DNA from: Linepithema humile
Lineage: Eukaryota; Arthropoda; Insecta; Hymenoptera; Formicidae
NCBI RefSeq assembly: GCF_040581485.1
Contig: NC_090134.1
Coordinates: forward strand, 7,564,001-7,628,000
DNA length: 64,000 bases
Direction of reading: 5' to 3'
A program made the translations under genes and the position numbers. Below are positions 36,455 to 51,400 of the stretch, piece after piece; within the stretch, counting starts at the first letter, position 1; every line of letters starts with the position of its first letter. Under the pieces are notes generated by a model. It searched no databases and had not been told where the DNA came from. It was given only the letters and a program-made list of their open reading frames with translations.

Positions 36455-39400
36455 GTGAATCTCCCTAAATTCCACGTCATTATTAGGAATAATTTCTCGT
36501 TCGTTTTCGTTGATTCCGTTATCTGTGTCATCTGCAAAATTTCAATGATAAAATTATCAATATATTAATTTTAATTATTTTAGTAATTAATTGCAATTAT
36601 CGAAACAATTAAATTCCGCAACAGACTTATTTGCTTAAAAAGAAAGAAATTAGAATCAAATTATGCAATGCTTTGCTGCATTTTGGGATTTGCAATGCAG
36701 AAAAAAGCTTAGCGCTGTTGATTTCGCGTAAAATTAAACTGCAATAAAACGGATTGCAGAATAGGTTCGTCGATATTGATCTCCGCGAGATTCCGAGACA
36801 TTCCGTTTTTAGCATTGTCCTATCGAGATTGATATTAATTCACGCGCTCGCCGCGCGAATAATAACTAATGCGCGATGGAAAAAAAATTGCAAGTCGATT
36901 ATGGCGCAACGGCGTGAAATATTGAATCACGTCGGAAGGACGTTCATTATGGCGGGCGATACTAATATCGCGTCGCCGTGCAGCGTGTAATTTCTGCGCG
37001 TTGTCTAATAGCGCACCGACGCAACGCATTGAATGAAAGTGCCGTTAAGATGGATACGCATAGTCCGCGGAATAATACGTTGCATTAGTTAACCCGACAG
37101 TCGCGCGACGCATACAAAGCGAGCAAACGAACGACGATAAGGCGGTTCGCCGACCTCGAATAAATCCTATTAATAACCACTAGGACCCGCCGCCTTAATA
37201 AAGCATACTCCTTATTTTACTTTATTTTTGTCTAAGTCTCTTCTTCGTCTGTTGTCCAATTTTGCATCTTTACGCTGTTGAGTTACCGAAGCGTCTCACT
37301 CTTGGATTGTTATTGTCCTTGAAGTTTCGCATTCTCGATTCTTAGACAGTTGGATCTTTCTATAAGATAGTTGCTAGCTTTAATGTTGGATTTTTAGATT
37401 TTCTGTAGTCCAGAAATCCTCGGATTTTCACATTTTCTATTGTCCAATTGTTACAGCTTTGCAAATTTACAATTTGCAATTAAATATCGTAAAATTTATG
37501 TTTATTACATTTTTCCGTTAATATATTTAATCGCAGTTCGTTACTTCTGTATTCATGTGTTACGGGCGCGAAATTGATCGCAGTGAAACACGCGGCAATG
37601 TCGTTCGTTCTACTTTTTTGCGACGAAAACTGCACATTCTCACGCGGTGGCGGCGCCGTCGGTTCGCCGATGGAAGAGGGATATCTCGATGGTAGGGAAT
37701 CCTTAAAAGTCTCTCTCGTGGGATCCCGCTGGGTATAATAAGGACTTCCGTGGACGTTATCGGATATCATCCCGTGTGAGCGGTGGAGGGGGTTGCGCCA
37801 CGCCGCGAAAAATTCCGCACGGTTGCAGCGGCAGGTTGTGAGATCTGGACATCCGATACATCCGTCCTGTTACTCGTGGTGTCCGATCCCTCTGGATTCC
37901 GTTTACGCGGTAACATTCCTCTCGTTATCGCACTTTCGCCCGATACATGTGCGGTAACCTGAAAAAATGCGAAATTAATTAAACTGGATTTTTCTACAAC
38001 AAAAATACAAAAAATTTTGTTGAAATTCTATTCGTTTCAAATTTGATGTGTTTAAATTTGAATTTTGATTATTATTTTACTAACCTGCATAATTGTAATT
38101 AATGTAAAAATGTTGATGAAATGTTAAACGTAGCATTTGACCTGGTATTTCCGATTAAACCGTAACTTTTTAGCGAGATGTCGATTTCGCAAAAACTTCG
38201 CTTACGGCGAAGAAGCATAAAAAGAATCGTAGTCTCGCGAGAAACGTAAGATTATTATCTACAGTCATTTATCTGCGTTAACGCTTATTGAAGAGCCAAT
38301 TGGAGATTCGCTACCAAGCAGCGACGTGTTCATAAATTCATTTGGTCTAAACGGCTTGCTTTATTGCCGTGTCATAAGAAAAGCGGACAGACAGAAAAAG
38401 AATAATAGCTCGTGGTAGCCGTACTTCTCAATGGATTCTTTTTTTTGCAACCAGCCGCGATCAATCTCACCACGATCAATCTTTCATTACCTTTTTGATA
38501 TCTTAAATACTGTAACAGTCCAAACATAAAACTTTCTACAAGAACTAAATTACTATTTATAGTTTTGTCTTCTATTATGTTTTACACCTTCTCCATTTCA
38601 GAAAAATACTTTTTTGTTAATGATACATTTTTTTACTGAAATAATAAATAAAAAAAGAATTCATATACAAAATTGCTTGAAATAATTGTCTTTGAAAGAA
38701 ATTAAGTATAAAAATTAGGCGTTCTGTGATACGAAATATAAAGCGAATCGGTCCGTTTAACTATTTGGCAGTTGTAACAGTTAAGATGTAGGTGAGCAAA
38801 ATTTGTTCCAATAAAAGATCGCGTTGAGATCTTCGGGATAGAAAGGAAACTTCAACGAGACATTGAGGATGCGCATGGCTAGTCGCGCCGCGCCATCCCG
38901 ATCCTTTTTTTTTATTCCTCACATCTTCCTCTCTTTCTCTCTTCTTCTGTCTCCCCTCTTATCCACGGCGATCGTGGCCGTAATTACTATTTTCTTACGT
39001 CCACCAAGCGGCTTATCCACCAACGATCTATCTATAGAACCCCGCGCTGGCAACCATCGCACGTCGGCGAATGGTACCGCGAATGGCTACGTTTTGCTCG
39101 TACCGTTGCATCTTCCACATTACACACAATTCTCCGCAGGTGACTTAATCGGCTTCCCTCTTCTTACTCTTCTTCTTCGCTCTTCTCTTCCTGCTTGCTC
39201 TTTTCTTCTCGTTTTTTTTCTCTCTTTTTCACTTGCGCAATCGATCGAAGAATCTCTTTTTTTCGGAGATTCTTACTCTTTTAAAATCCACCCTGAAATT
39301 TGATAGTACTACTGTCAATTTTTTGTTATTAATTTATATTATTATTAATTTTTGTATTTCGGATACAATTTTTTTTTGCGAATATTATCACAGCTGATTT

Positions 39401-42400
39401 TTGAATTTATCGCAACGTTTCATGCTCTCTGAGTCCTTCGTTACCTTTATCTTTCATAAACACGACGGGCATATTGTCACGTTCAGTCGGGCTGGCCCTA
39501 AGATAAGAACCTTACAAACGCCCTGTATCTGGCATGAGTGTCAGGTTTCCCTCGCGTTCGGACCTCAGTGTGATGGAGAGCACGCTTTCATTAGACTCAG
39601 ACGCTTGGCACAGATCGCTGTTGGGACTATTAAGCATTACGAGCGACATTCCCGTGTCCGCATCAATTACTTCGGTTCGCGCAGCGTGTATAGGATTACG
39701 GCGTGACGTTGTCTCGGTTTGATGACAGTCATCTTTGAAAGGGAGTAGATGTCCGCTTGATTATCCGAGTCTGGCGTACTGCTAATCATCCGCGATGCCT
39801 TTGCGCGGACCGTTGAAAATTCGGAAGATAATCGGGAGATTTTTCTTCTGAAATCAAAATACAATGAAAATTGTCAGTTAATTAATTTTCTATTGTAATG
39901 GTAATATTTTGTCTTCTGTAAAGTGTAATAAAATAAGTAATAATTTAACATCTTCCACTGATATTGAGAAATTTAATTTTGATGTATGTTTGAAAAAGAT
40001 GCTGCGAAAATATGCTAATCTTTCAGATATCTAGCTGTTTTTAAAACAGTGTTAAAAACATGACGTAAAATACACGCGTGATTCATGTTTTATTAATAAT
40101 CATACATATTCAACTCACTTCGATAAATTAAAAATAAGAATTCCTCTCTGAAAAGATCCTAGATTCCATTGGTTCATTGGCTTTTCGCGATCGCGTGTTG
40201 AAACCTCTTTGATATATCGCCGTCCAACTGCGCGGAGATATTTCGAAGATATGCACACACTCTATCTTTCATCTCAGCAAATAGCTCACGAATAAAGTTC
40301 TATATTCCGTTTCTGCTCGTGTCTCCACCTCTCCTCTCCGTTCTTCGTGATATTTCTCTCTCGCTCCTTCGTCGTCGTCTTCGTTGGGCTGAACCCGACG
40401 ACAGATTTATAAACGGTGTACCTACGGAGTACGGAGCGGCACGAATCTATGTACTCGATAAGTCTTGCGAAGATCGAACGACGACGACGACGATGACGGT
40501 GGCGGCGGCGGCGGCGGCGGCGGCGTCGACGATCCAACGAACGTCGTCGACATGTTGAATCCTAGGCCGCGGTCGCAACGAAATGAAATTTATGAAGCAA
40601 GAAATTTATCGGCAATCTGTGAGAGAACCCGTTCAGATATTTATGGTTTCTTTATTAGTGGACACGCGGCGCGGAATGAGTTAATGGCGTTTCAACACCT
40701 GCGCGTACGGGGCGCGTCCTTTAGTTAGACACGCGTGAGAACGAACACGTCTTTTTATGTAATTATTTATAATTATGATCCCATATATATTATCAGACTC
40801 ACCGCGATTATCCGCGTGATCGTGTTCGAAACTAATCAATGCTTTTTTCGTTCTTTCTGTTACAGCCGTGGTAGTGCGGTACTTGACGAGGCGATACATC
40901 GGCGAGTACAGCTCGACCAGTGGTAAGTGTTTCTCCGTCATCTCTCTGTTTTCGTTTTTTTTTTATTTCGCTTTCTGAAAATAATTACCGATGTGGAGCG
41001 TGAATAATTGCATCCATTTGTTGCTAATTTCCGAGGCGTTGCATTCGGAACAAATGTCCCGTTCCTATCCGAGTTCCTTTCTCGCTCGCTATCGACTTAT
41101 CTGCCGTGGGGCGGGCTCCGGCTCGGCGCGCGAAACGCTCACCCCGGAGTATAGCGAAACGCGAATCTAAATCTCGATCAGTTGCCTCGCGTGCTGCGGC
41201 GCGCGCGGGCCGCGGCGGGAAAAACCCGCCGTGAAATATTCCCGCGCTTAAAACCGGACTCTAATTCAAGGGTGCTCGTGAAAAATCTTAATCATGGCGC
41301 CTCGCGAGCGACGTCCCGAGGGCATTCTAGCGGTCACAGAAATACACAAGATAGCAAAGGGGAGTGAGGGTGCGGCGACTGCGGGGTTTTGTAAAGAGGT
41401 AGAGACGGAGGAGGAGGAACAGAGACGCAACGAATACAACGCCGGACTCGCGGAGGGCGGAGATTTAAACACTCGATATGAAATAGAGCCTATGGGGAGG
41501 GTCCGCAGAATGCAGATCTCTCCCATAACTCATGCAAGCTACTTCGCCATAATAATTGCCGTGCACGCCCGCGGACGTATAAGCTACGACGGCGAGTTTC
41601 GCGGATATCCGAGCCGCCTGGAAAAATCCCTCGTGAAGTATTGTCCCCTTAACCCTGAACCGCGCGTATTTTTGTAACACCTATGTGGCTACGGCCGGCC
41701 TATGCATTCTCGCCGACGTTTGCTGTGCGAGTACCACATTATTTTATCGTGATCCTGATAGTTATAGGGATGTTACAGTCATGATAATTAGAATATATAA
41801 CTATGTAAAATGCCTAAATTTATTTGATTACAAAACTGCGTTAGTGAATGCGCTTGAATGGAAATTTATCCGGGATTAAGTTTCCTTTTTAGAAATTTAT
41901 TTTTTCTTTGCGTCAAAAAAAGATAAATATAAAAATTATTACGTCGAATATTTTACAATTTGTACGTTCTTAGTCTTCATTTTTAGTTTCCAATATTTTG
42001 AGCGAATGATTATTCGTGCGTCGATATATTGTTTTATTTAAATTTTTTGTCAAGTTAAATGGATTTTATTTAGAACTATTTGAACGAAAAAACTATACTC
42101 AAATTGAAATTTGTAAGGCTTAAATTAATCCGCAGGAAGTTTCTCTTTACTCTACGTAACGCGCGGAAAACTTCTCGGCACAATAGCGCAATCATCGATT
42201 TATCGAATTTCTCTCGTGTATAACTGGCAGTCAGAATCAATCTTGATCTCGATCGATTTAGCTGCGATCGATAACACCGGACGAAAGTGGAAGGGTGCCG
42301 CGCGTGAGAGCTCTCTCCTACCATCGGTATTAATTAATTTCCTGGGAAAATGATGGATAATCACTGTTGAACGTAACCAGGAAGCGGATAATCTCGCGTG

Positions 42401-45400
42401 TCCCTTCCCCCTTTGCCGCGATCGAGAGAGAGGGAGGGATAATCGCTTAATCGATCCTCAAAGATGATGCCGTGGGCGCTACGATCTGATCACCTGTCCA
42501 TTGAGAATCAATAAAAAATGATAAGAATGACGACGGAAAAAAACCGCGACGTAGACACGACAGGTAGTGTCTGCAGATATTATACAGGCCGCTTCATACA
42601 AGATAAACTTTACGAAATGGCCGGAAGCATAAATGAATATTGCAACAAGTGCCTTAATCTAAAGATAATTTGTTTCCGTAATAAAAATCAAAATAGCTTT
42701 TAATATATATTTTTTTTTTAATTTTCTAAAATCTTTTGCAGAATTTGCAAGCGTAAAATTTTAGAATGTTGATACTACATTTTAGAATTTTGGAATACTG
42801 CGGAAACAGTGAATTTTTGGGTCTTTTTAACGTTTTTCTAAACTTTGAGATTGGCTAGAATCAAGATGCTACTGCACGATTTGATCGCGTGCAGTGGCAC
42901 ATCTCTTTTTCTCTTTCAGCGCATCTCGTGTGAAACGAATCGAAAATGCGTCGACACTTCGTGCGACTCGTGCGCGGATTATTGCGCACACTTTCGTTCC
43001 CGGTCGTTGGAGAATCACTTTTCCGAAGAAAACGCCCTCGAACGGTGAAAGCGGGGCCATTGATTTCCTTCGGCTAGTCTCCGTGGCGGACAAATTGTGG
43101 AGAAAAATTCTGCTGCATATTTATAGAAATTAATTTGTTCACACGTCAATCTAAAGTTTGACAAAGAAAAAATTAATTTTTAATGAATTAATATTCTGTT
43201 AATAAAATGTATATTATATTAAACCAATTAATTTTTTTCAAAGAACTGCGGAGAAAAATAAAAAGGTTAAAAATATATAACACTTTAGATATATAAAAGC
43301 GTGAAAAGTCAATAATTTGAAATTATAAAGATCTAACTAATTTATTCGCTAAATCTTACCGAAAATCTCCGTAAAGTCTACGTATAATATCTAAATATTC
43401 AAGCGACGATAACAACGGTACAAAATTGCCATTTATTATTGGCTTCCATCGCACGACTTAAATTTGATTTCTCGAAGAAAGATCGAGGATGATCTTCCTC
43501 GGCAATTTCGATTACAAGGCATTCGTATAAGCGCAACATCGTCGTTTTACGGGAGATACTCGCAGATAATCGGTCCTTTTCATCTCTCGCCACGATGCAG
43601 CGTCCGCGCTTGTTATTATTTTGATCTCGATTAACAATGCAAATCTCTCTTTGCATGGAATAATTCTAGGCAATGATTTAGAAAGCGAGTCTCGTTGTAT
43701 TGTCGATCCTCTCCCGCGCACTCGGATGGGAAACGTTTTGTCCGCGCGCGCGGAGAGAAGATTGCATCGTGCATCCCGATCGTTCGATAGATCGACGATA
43801 GATCACGTATTCGAGATGGATCCCTGGCAAAAGCCGAATCCGTACGGTCGGCGACAGTTATATTCCCAGTTACATTCGATGAAAGTGTGCCACGATCTTC
43901 TTTTTAAATTACAATTATTGTTTTTTACTATTCAATCTTTTAGAAATTGTATCTTGTATTTTCATCAAACTTGTTCATCACAAACTCGACTTTATCTTCT
44001 GATATGCAAATTCTTCTAATGTTTAGATTAGACTGTAATTTTAAATTACATTTTTAGATTTTTGCATATATATATATTAAACATATTAGACTCGGTTTGA
44101 TCTACGAAATCCATTTGTTACATTTTATCTTTTAGCTTTAGCTACATTTAGTTTCTCTATTTCTTTTTATAAACGTAGAAGAAATCGTCACGTTTCATAA
44201 ACGGAGTTTAAACTACATCTCGCGGTCTTGGAAGCACGTCGATAGTTCCACCACCGGAGGATGCAATGAATTTTCCGTTGCAACGCTTGGTCAAATCGTT
44301 TCTCCATCAGCATTGTCCGGCAATAAAACTTTCTCGAGCGTAACGGCCGCTAATATAACGAGCATCCTTATTTGCTTGTTTCTGCGCTTCTCCGGCTCTT
44401 CGCTGCCGTCGCTACGAGGTGTTTATGAGTTTATTTATCGTTTATTTATTGCGTTTACCTTGTTAGGGCTACTGTGTTCGATGCGCTTCTGTGCCTTCTT
44501 TTCTTCTTCTTGATATGCACGTACTTCTCGAACGCATTAATTAGTTTTCAAAAATATGAGCTTTCTTTTTTTCACTTGCTTTGTCAAAAATGTGAAGTTA
44601 AAATCTAAAAGTACTGGTAGAAATTAAAGAATGATAAATATCGAAATCTAAAAATTAAAATATTTAAATATATAAAACTTTAGAAATGAAATCTTAACAT
44701 TCTCGGTGTTAATATTAGAAATAAGAACTGAAGAATTTACCAATCTAAAAAAACGTAAGCATTTAAAATTACAAATATGTGACGAATATGTATTGTTCAA
44801 GTGTTCAAGAAACCATGTGTAAATAATTCGAGCGTGCAACATTTAAAAAATGCAATAGTTTCAATGTGCGAGTAACCTTTTTCGTAAATTTCTAGCGAAA
44901 ATCACGTGTCATTGTCGACGCGCATAATGACACAGCACTAAGCGCCAGCGTAACTAATTGGACTTATCGTCACTAACTGCTCTGGCACTTTCGCGCATTA
45001 GCCGCGTTTTCTATCCTTGGGAAAATGTTGTTTAGACTTTTTCAAGCCGATCGAACTATCATCGAATTGAGAAAAATTATTTCGCTTGTCTTTTTACGAG
45101 TTGTGTAAGATATTTACTGCGTTACTAATCAATTTGACGGTAATATTAACTTCGTAATTTTTATTTGTTTCAGATTTTCTGTACCGGCATAGCGTCACTA
45201 TTGACAATGTCACGACGGAAGTCGAGATACTCGACACTTCCAGGTGCGAGGTAAGTTTCTATTACGATCTAATATCTGATCTAATTAAATCTTAATATTC
45301 TAAATATTATAGAAAATAATTTCTTTCCTCGAGAAATTGAATTACACCTTAATTATAACTTTGAATTATATATCAGAGAATAAAATTATTTAAACATGTT

Positions 45401-48400
45401 AATGGAACGAAAAGCAATTTAAAGAAATTATTTTCTAGAGTTGTAAAACTTTTCGTAAAATATTAAAGATCTCCTTTTTTCGTCATGTTTTTACGAACAA
45501 TCGTTTACAATAGTACATTGATTTGACATTTCCGTATTTGAATTATGTTTGGTTGCGTGAGTTCTCGTCGCGAGGGTAATAAATAATGCATCGGCGCAAC
45601 GGTATCCTGCACATTCGCGAGCCTTTTATCCTTGCGGTTTGCGAATGGTCCTGCACAGTTCTCGAGTCGAATCCGCCTTGCGATGTGCCTCGAGACGCGA
45701 GGTAGGATCTTTTCAAAGGCCTGGTCTAAATATATCTTCTTTCATTGGAGGCCCCCGGAGGGCCTTACAGCCCTTCAGGCCCACGTCCGTCATATCTCGG
45801 CGAAATAACGAGCGGCTCGCGAATCGCAGAGGCTATATACCGGTGTTCCTGCGGGCAATTCTTGAATCTCTAACACGTGCGTGCTTAGGTTATCCAAAGA
45901 GAAATCGATAACGAAAATTTAATAATTACAAGCGATAGGAACTATTATTTTATCTCCATGGTGTGGTGTATTTAGCATATTTTATAATATATTTAAGGAT
46001 CCTGTGCTTTTTTACTGAAATATTTGCTGATATTTTTAAATAAAATATTTGTGCTTAGCACTTTCCACTTTTTAATACGCTATGTATTTTATATAAATAT
46101 TATCTTTGATAAAAATGATAGTTAATGCTGAGTCTTCCCGAACGGACGATCGACTCTAGGTCGAACGTTTCTACCCTGACCTTTCGTAACCCGATTCTTC
46201 TAGAATACGGTAACGAACGAACGTTGAGCTCTGAGGCGGAAATCCTGCGAGTTGGCCCGTTAGCCACGTATTTGAATTGAATAACGATCGTCTTTAAATT
46301 CGTATCTAGGCGATTGCGACTGCATGAACAACACATGGCTTCACCTGTCGCGGCAACAGCTCATTGAAATTCCAGTGAGGTCGCCTTATAGTATGTCGGA
46401 TAAAATATTGTTTTCTTTTTTTAAGAGAATTTTAAGGGATCATAGCCAGATTCGAATATAAACAGCGATAAGCTAATTTTGTCTTTTGTCTTTCTTAAAA
46501 TTTTCCGTCAAATTAAAAAAATTGTTTTAATTTGTTTTAAAGTCGCGAAGTTCCTTAATTCAAAAATTTCCAGATTTTTATCTATTTGTCAAATTTTTTA
46601 AATTTTTATATGTGCTGCTTATATGCTTTAAAAATATAAAGATTCAAAGTTTTAATGTTTAAAATTTCTAAATATTGAATTTTTAAAATTTAAGCTTCTG
46701 ATCTCTTAAGTTCCGAATTTTCAAAAATGCAAAATTCAACTTTTGTACTTCCAAGTCCTAAGCTATATGTTTTAGAGGATACTATATGCTTAGAGCGGTA
46801 ATCGCTCTGTAATTTGATAATAGCACGGATAATAGCATGGATTACACAGCGGCAGAATAAGTTGCAATTTATTTTTGTGGACTCCGCGGTTTCGTTTTGG
46901 CATTTAACTGTATCCTTCCCCTCGATGAGCGGTGAGAAAGTTCATTCATAGAAAGTATTTCCTGCATAAGTTCAAGTATTGCGACTCTCTGGCGCCTTTT
47001 CGACGTGGCAGAACGATTGCATGCGTTTATTACGTAGAGTTAAACACGAATACCATACTAAAGAGCAGACTTTCATTATCGAGTAATTTTATTGTACCAT
47101 TACATTGATGTTATATCATTATAATGGAACAGTATATATAAATTAATCAAATTTAAAAAATTGCCTTTTATCTAATGACACAAAAATGTAATTTATATTA
47201 GAATGGTTGTCTAATAAAATTTCTTGCTTAGAAATGAAGATAATTTGAACATATTCAAGAATTGATCTCAATTCTTCTAGGCGGTGATAGGCATAATTCT
47301 TTGGCAAGGAAGTTTTAAGGGACATTTTAAAGCGGATTTTCAAAAGCCGCTTCTCTCACGAACTGCTTACACGCACATTACTACACTGACACCCGTTGGT
47401 TATTCGGTAGCGCTGCAACGAGACTCGATCAGGCCCGGGTTGTTTTTAGCAAACTGGTTTTTCTACCCGAGGCTCACAATTACCAACTTCCTTTTTTGCG
47501 CTGCCCCCCAAATGTTTGCACCTGTCGCTTAAAAGATCGCGAACCGTGATCTGTAGAATGGCACACTAGATACGAATCTTCGAATGCTACGATCCAATAA
47601 ATCCTATCAATGTTTTATTTCCTAGATTTTCATTTTTTTAGAAGTTATCAGATTTTCGAATTCAAGAAGATTTAAGCCTTTCAATTCTTTCAAAACGTAG
47701 AATTTTCTAAGTTTAAATAAATTATTAAAATTTTATACTTTAATTTTCCTCGAATATTGTTATTTCTAATTAATTTTTAAATTCGCAACTCCATCCTTTA
47801 AAGTTTAATTTTTATTCACAATAATTTCAAATATTCTATTTTCGACACCACTGCACCATTAACTGACACTACACGACTCGCTGGCAAACAATGCTTGTCC
47901 ATTTAGAGAACCTTGTACGTAGAACGCGTAGGGATGCATGCACCGTTACCGTGTGTATACAATAAATAATCTGGAACAGGAAGTGACTGTGTGCCTGCGA
48001 ACACAAAATTACATTTTAAATGCTTCTTTATTTGTTAATATATTGTTAGAATTCTAAAAAAAATATTTCAATAAATAAGATAGAACAATTCGAACATAAA
48101 AATTTTAGTTAGACAATATTCTAAGTGAATAGAAACGTTTTAAATGTCCATTAAGCTGATACAATCACTTTAGTATAATCAAATTAAATATATATACAAA
48201 AATTTAATGCTATTTTGTTGCTTCAATTGTTTAGTTAAAAAAATGGTTATGCCAATTTAAGTTTTTAGCACAACCGCACAAAATATTATGGAAAAGTAAA
48301 AAATAAATGATAATTTTGCGACAAAATAGCACTAGATTTTTGTATACATTGAATTTGATTATACTGAAGAGGCTATGTCAACATTACAAATTTTGTCAGT

Positions 48401-51400
48401 TTAGTAAGAAAACTGTGGTGAGAATGTTGTCAGGGAACAGGATCTAGGAAGATCGATATCGATGTGGATTAGTGTGGCAGTGGTGCAGGAAGTCGACGTG
48501 ATTCCGGGTAGAAGAAGCGGATCGTTAAATACGCCATCAGCGCGCGGACACTTCTCTCTAACTCTTCCGCACCAATATATCACGTCCGAGGTTCTATTGT
48601 AAACGAGATTTTTAGGTCGGTCTCCTTTGCTCCCGGTAAATCTTCGCGAAACTCCTTCGCGCTTACCAGGATTAATCAATCCTGGGCAACACGATGTTTA
48701 TCACGAGTGCAACATTTACGAGCAACATATCATTTTCATCTCGGCATTTTTGTTATCAAGTTGCATCCACTATTAGTCACGTTTAACTTTAATAAATCCG
48801 CGAAAGCTGTTAGCGATTAAGATTTTTTTATACGAAGAGATTACATTCACTTATCTCTATATTTACATTTTAAGGTTTCAATTTTCAAACTCTCACGTTT
48901 CAAGTTTCAAAACTCCGATGTTCTGAAATTCTGGAGTTATCAAATCTTCAAGCTACGGCAGAAGAGGGAGGAAGTTGAAAAACTGTGAGGAGTAATAAGG
49001 GTTGTGGTAGGAGGGATAACATGCCGAGACGCGAAAGTAACAGTCCAGGAATAAGCTCGCGCCGAGCTATTAAAGTACGATTTGGAAGAAATAAAGGAGA
49101 AGAATGTGCGTGGCGATAACACGTGCGAGAGAGAAAGCGTGAGAATGAAGGAGAGAGGATCTAGATCACGTGTACAAAATAACCCAATCGAATCCCTTCG
49201 CGCCGCGAGTCGAAATTCCTTACATGAAATAAAATATTTGACATACATATTACAAAATATTCCTTGCGTTTAAAATTTTAATTTTAATAAATAGTTTACT
49301 ATTGTATTTTGTATCGTATTTTATTCTCCAAATTTTTACCTGTAAATTCGTTAACGTTATCGTTGTAAGATAAAAATTAATTTTGCTTGATTGAAATTTC
49401 GCGTTTTAAAGGGCTTCTTTGGGCTTTAACTATTTCGTATTCTAACACAAATAAATATACGAATTAAAATTAAAGATAAATATGTAATAAAAATGTCACG
49501 AAACACGTTGCATTGCTTGAACACGGCTGCCCGCGCTATGAATTTCAGTGGAATATCTTATTATAGTTACATATTAAAATTTCGAACACAAGGAATATCT
49601 TGTAATATCTTGTAATATCTTGTTATGTGGAAAGTTGTCACACATACATATACAAACAATATTTTTTGTTAAACATTATTTCGAGGATATTTATCTTTAA
49701 TTTTAAGTTTTTTAATTTCTTCAATTTCTTCGAGTCCCAAGTTTTTGCATTTCTGGATTTCCAGGATCTCAAATTTCTTAAGTCTCAAGTTCCAACGCGA
49801 ACGCACAAACGCCCGAAGTTCTTAAATTACCGAGGAACCAAGTTCTCAAGTTCCGTGGGACAAGAATCCATATACCGACTATCTGAATTATCTGAAAATC
49901 GTGCAACGAATATTAGAACAAATAATCGATAATTCGTTGTTAAACCATGGCCTCGGTCGCGCCACTAAAATGCATAACGCATCGGATGTTCGCGGTGTAA
50001 TCTTTCCAATTATCTCAACATTCCTCTCACTTTTGCCGATATCTAACCGCGATATTATATTCACCGATTATATTTAACGTAACAAAGGGAAACGGCTTAA
50101 ATTCGCAGGCATATACATACCTCGTATTTCAACCGCGATAGGATACGCTGAATATATTCCAGTCGTCGCTGCTTTATCCTAAAATGCATTTTGTTAGAAA
50201 GTTATAACGTACTATTTTTTTATTCATTTTTTATAATCAAGATAAATTGGTAAAACATGCATTTTAAATTACAGAAATTTTACTTTTAAAAATTACAAAA
50301 GTTATCAAATTTGTCTTTAGTACAATGTTTATTATTAATAGAAAGAGTATCAAATATTTTCCAATCTTTTGCTTTTTATAATTACTCTTTTTACATTTTT
50401 GATATATGAAAAATATTAATGCAATATACATATCCATTTGCTAGAAAATATATAAAAGCTTCTAAAACATAAATTTATAACATATGGATTTTCTGAATAT
50501 GTAGACGGGCCCAAAGGCACAAAACTCGATTTATTTTTTCCGTTAACTTTACATTGTAATTTAGTGTGAAATATTTCCGTTCCATAGCGGAATTCCTCGT
50601 CTCGATGATAGCTAATCGCGTTGCACCGGATGTTGTGAAGATGCCGCGGCTTCAAAGGGCGCATAAGCCCTGCGCCTAAACGCGCTCTAATCTACAAAAT
50701 TATCCGTTTCAGACATAACGTACATCCTTGATATTCTGATACGCGCGGACCCAACGGGCCTCTCGTGTAAAACGCGCGAGTCTGCATCGATACCGGGTGT
50801 GATCTGCCGGCACTTAAAGTGCATAGATCCATTGAGCGCACGTGGTCAACGTCCGTCTCGCGGTGTTTTTTAACTAGACACCCCGTACAAACGCGCGCGT
50901 TACTAATCCTCCAATTGCCGTTAAGATACGCCTGAAAATCGGATCGATCAGGCCAATTCACCATGCGAATGTCTTTACAGATAAACGGCATGCAAGGCTG
51001 ACCGCAATCTGCTAACAAGAAAGTATTCGTTTTTGTTTTCATTTTTGTCGCGTTTTATTTATTACTAGTATTTATCACGCTTATTATTTATTATCTGCTG
51101 TTTGTTATTCCATTCATTAAAATTTATTTTTGAGAATAATTTTAATTACCTTTTAGTATAAATATTCTGAAACATTGTGGAAAAAATATTACTGCAAGCG
51201 ATTTTCAATGATTTAAAAAAATTTTTATGGGAAAGTGATAAGTTTTAACGAGCATATATTTTACGAGTTGCATACATTTGCATATTCATATTTCTGAATA
51301 CGACGCAAATGCTTTCGCTCACGTTTGGCGACGCAGATTCTCATATGCATACACCTGACGTGTCTTAAATGATTTAGCAGAAACAAAGCGTGACCAGTCT

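Larger units (their letters stand above)
36455..40865. other. Intron of the Ras-like gene
   Basis: 4.4 kb with no gene seen. Degenerate repeats at about 37240-37450; a pyrimidine-rich tract around 38900-39250; the (ACG/GGC)n microsatellite at 40482-40531. Confidence 0.5.

Noticed and set aside
39386..39400. TATCACAGC, resembling the miR-2/miR-13 seed
   Set aside because: Only the first 9 nt match, and no complementary arm is seen nearby to form a precursor hairpin.
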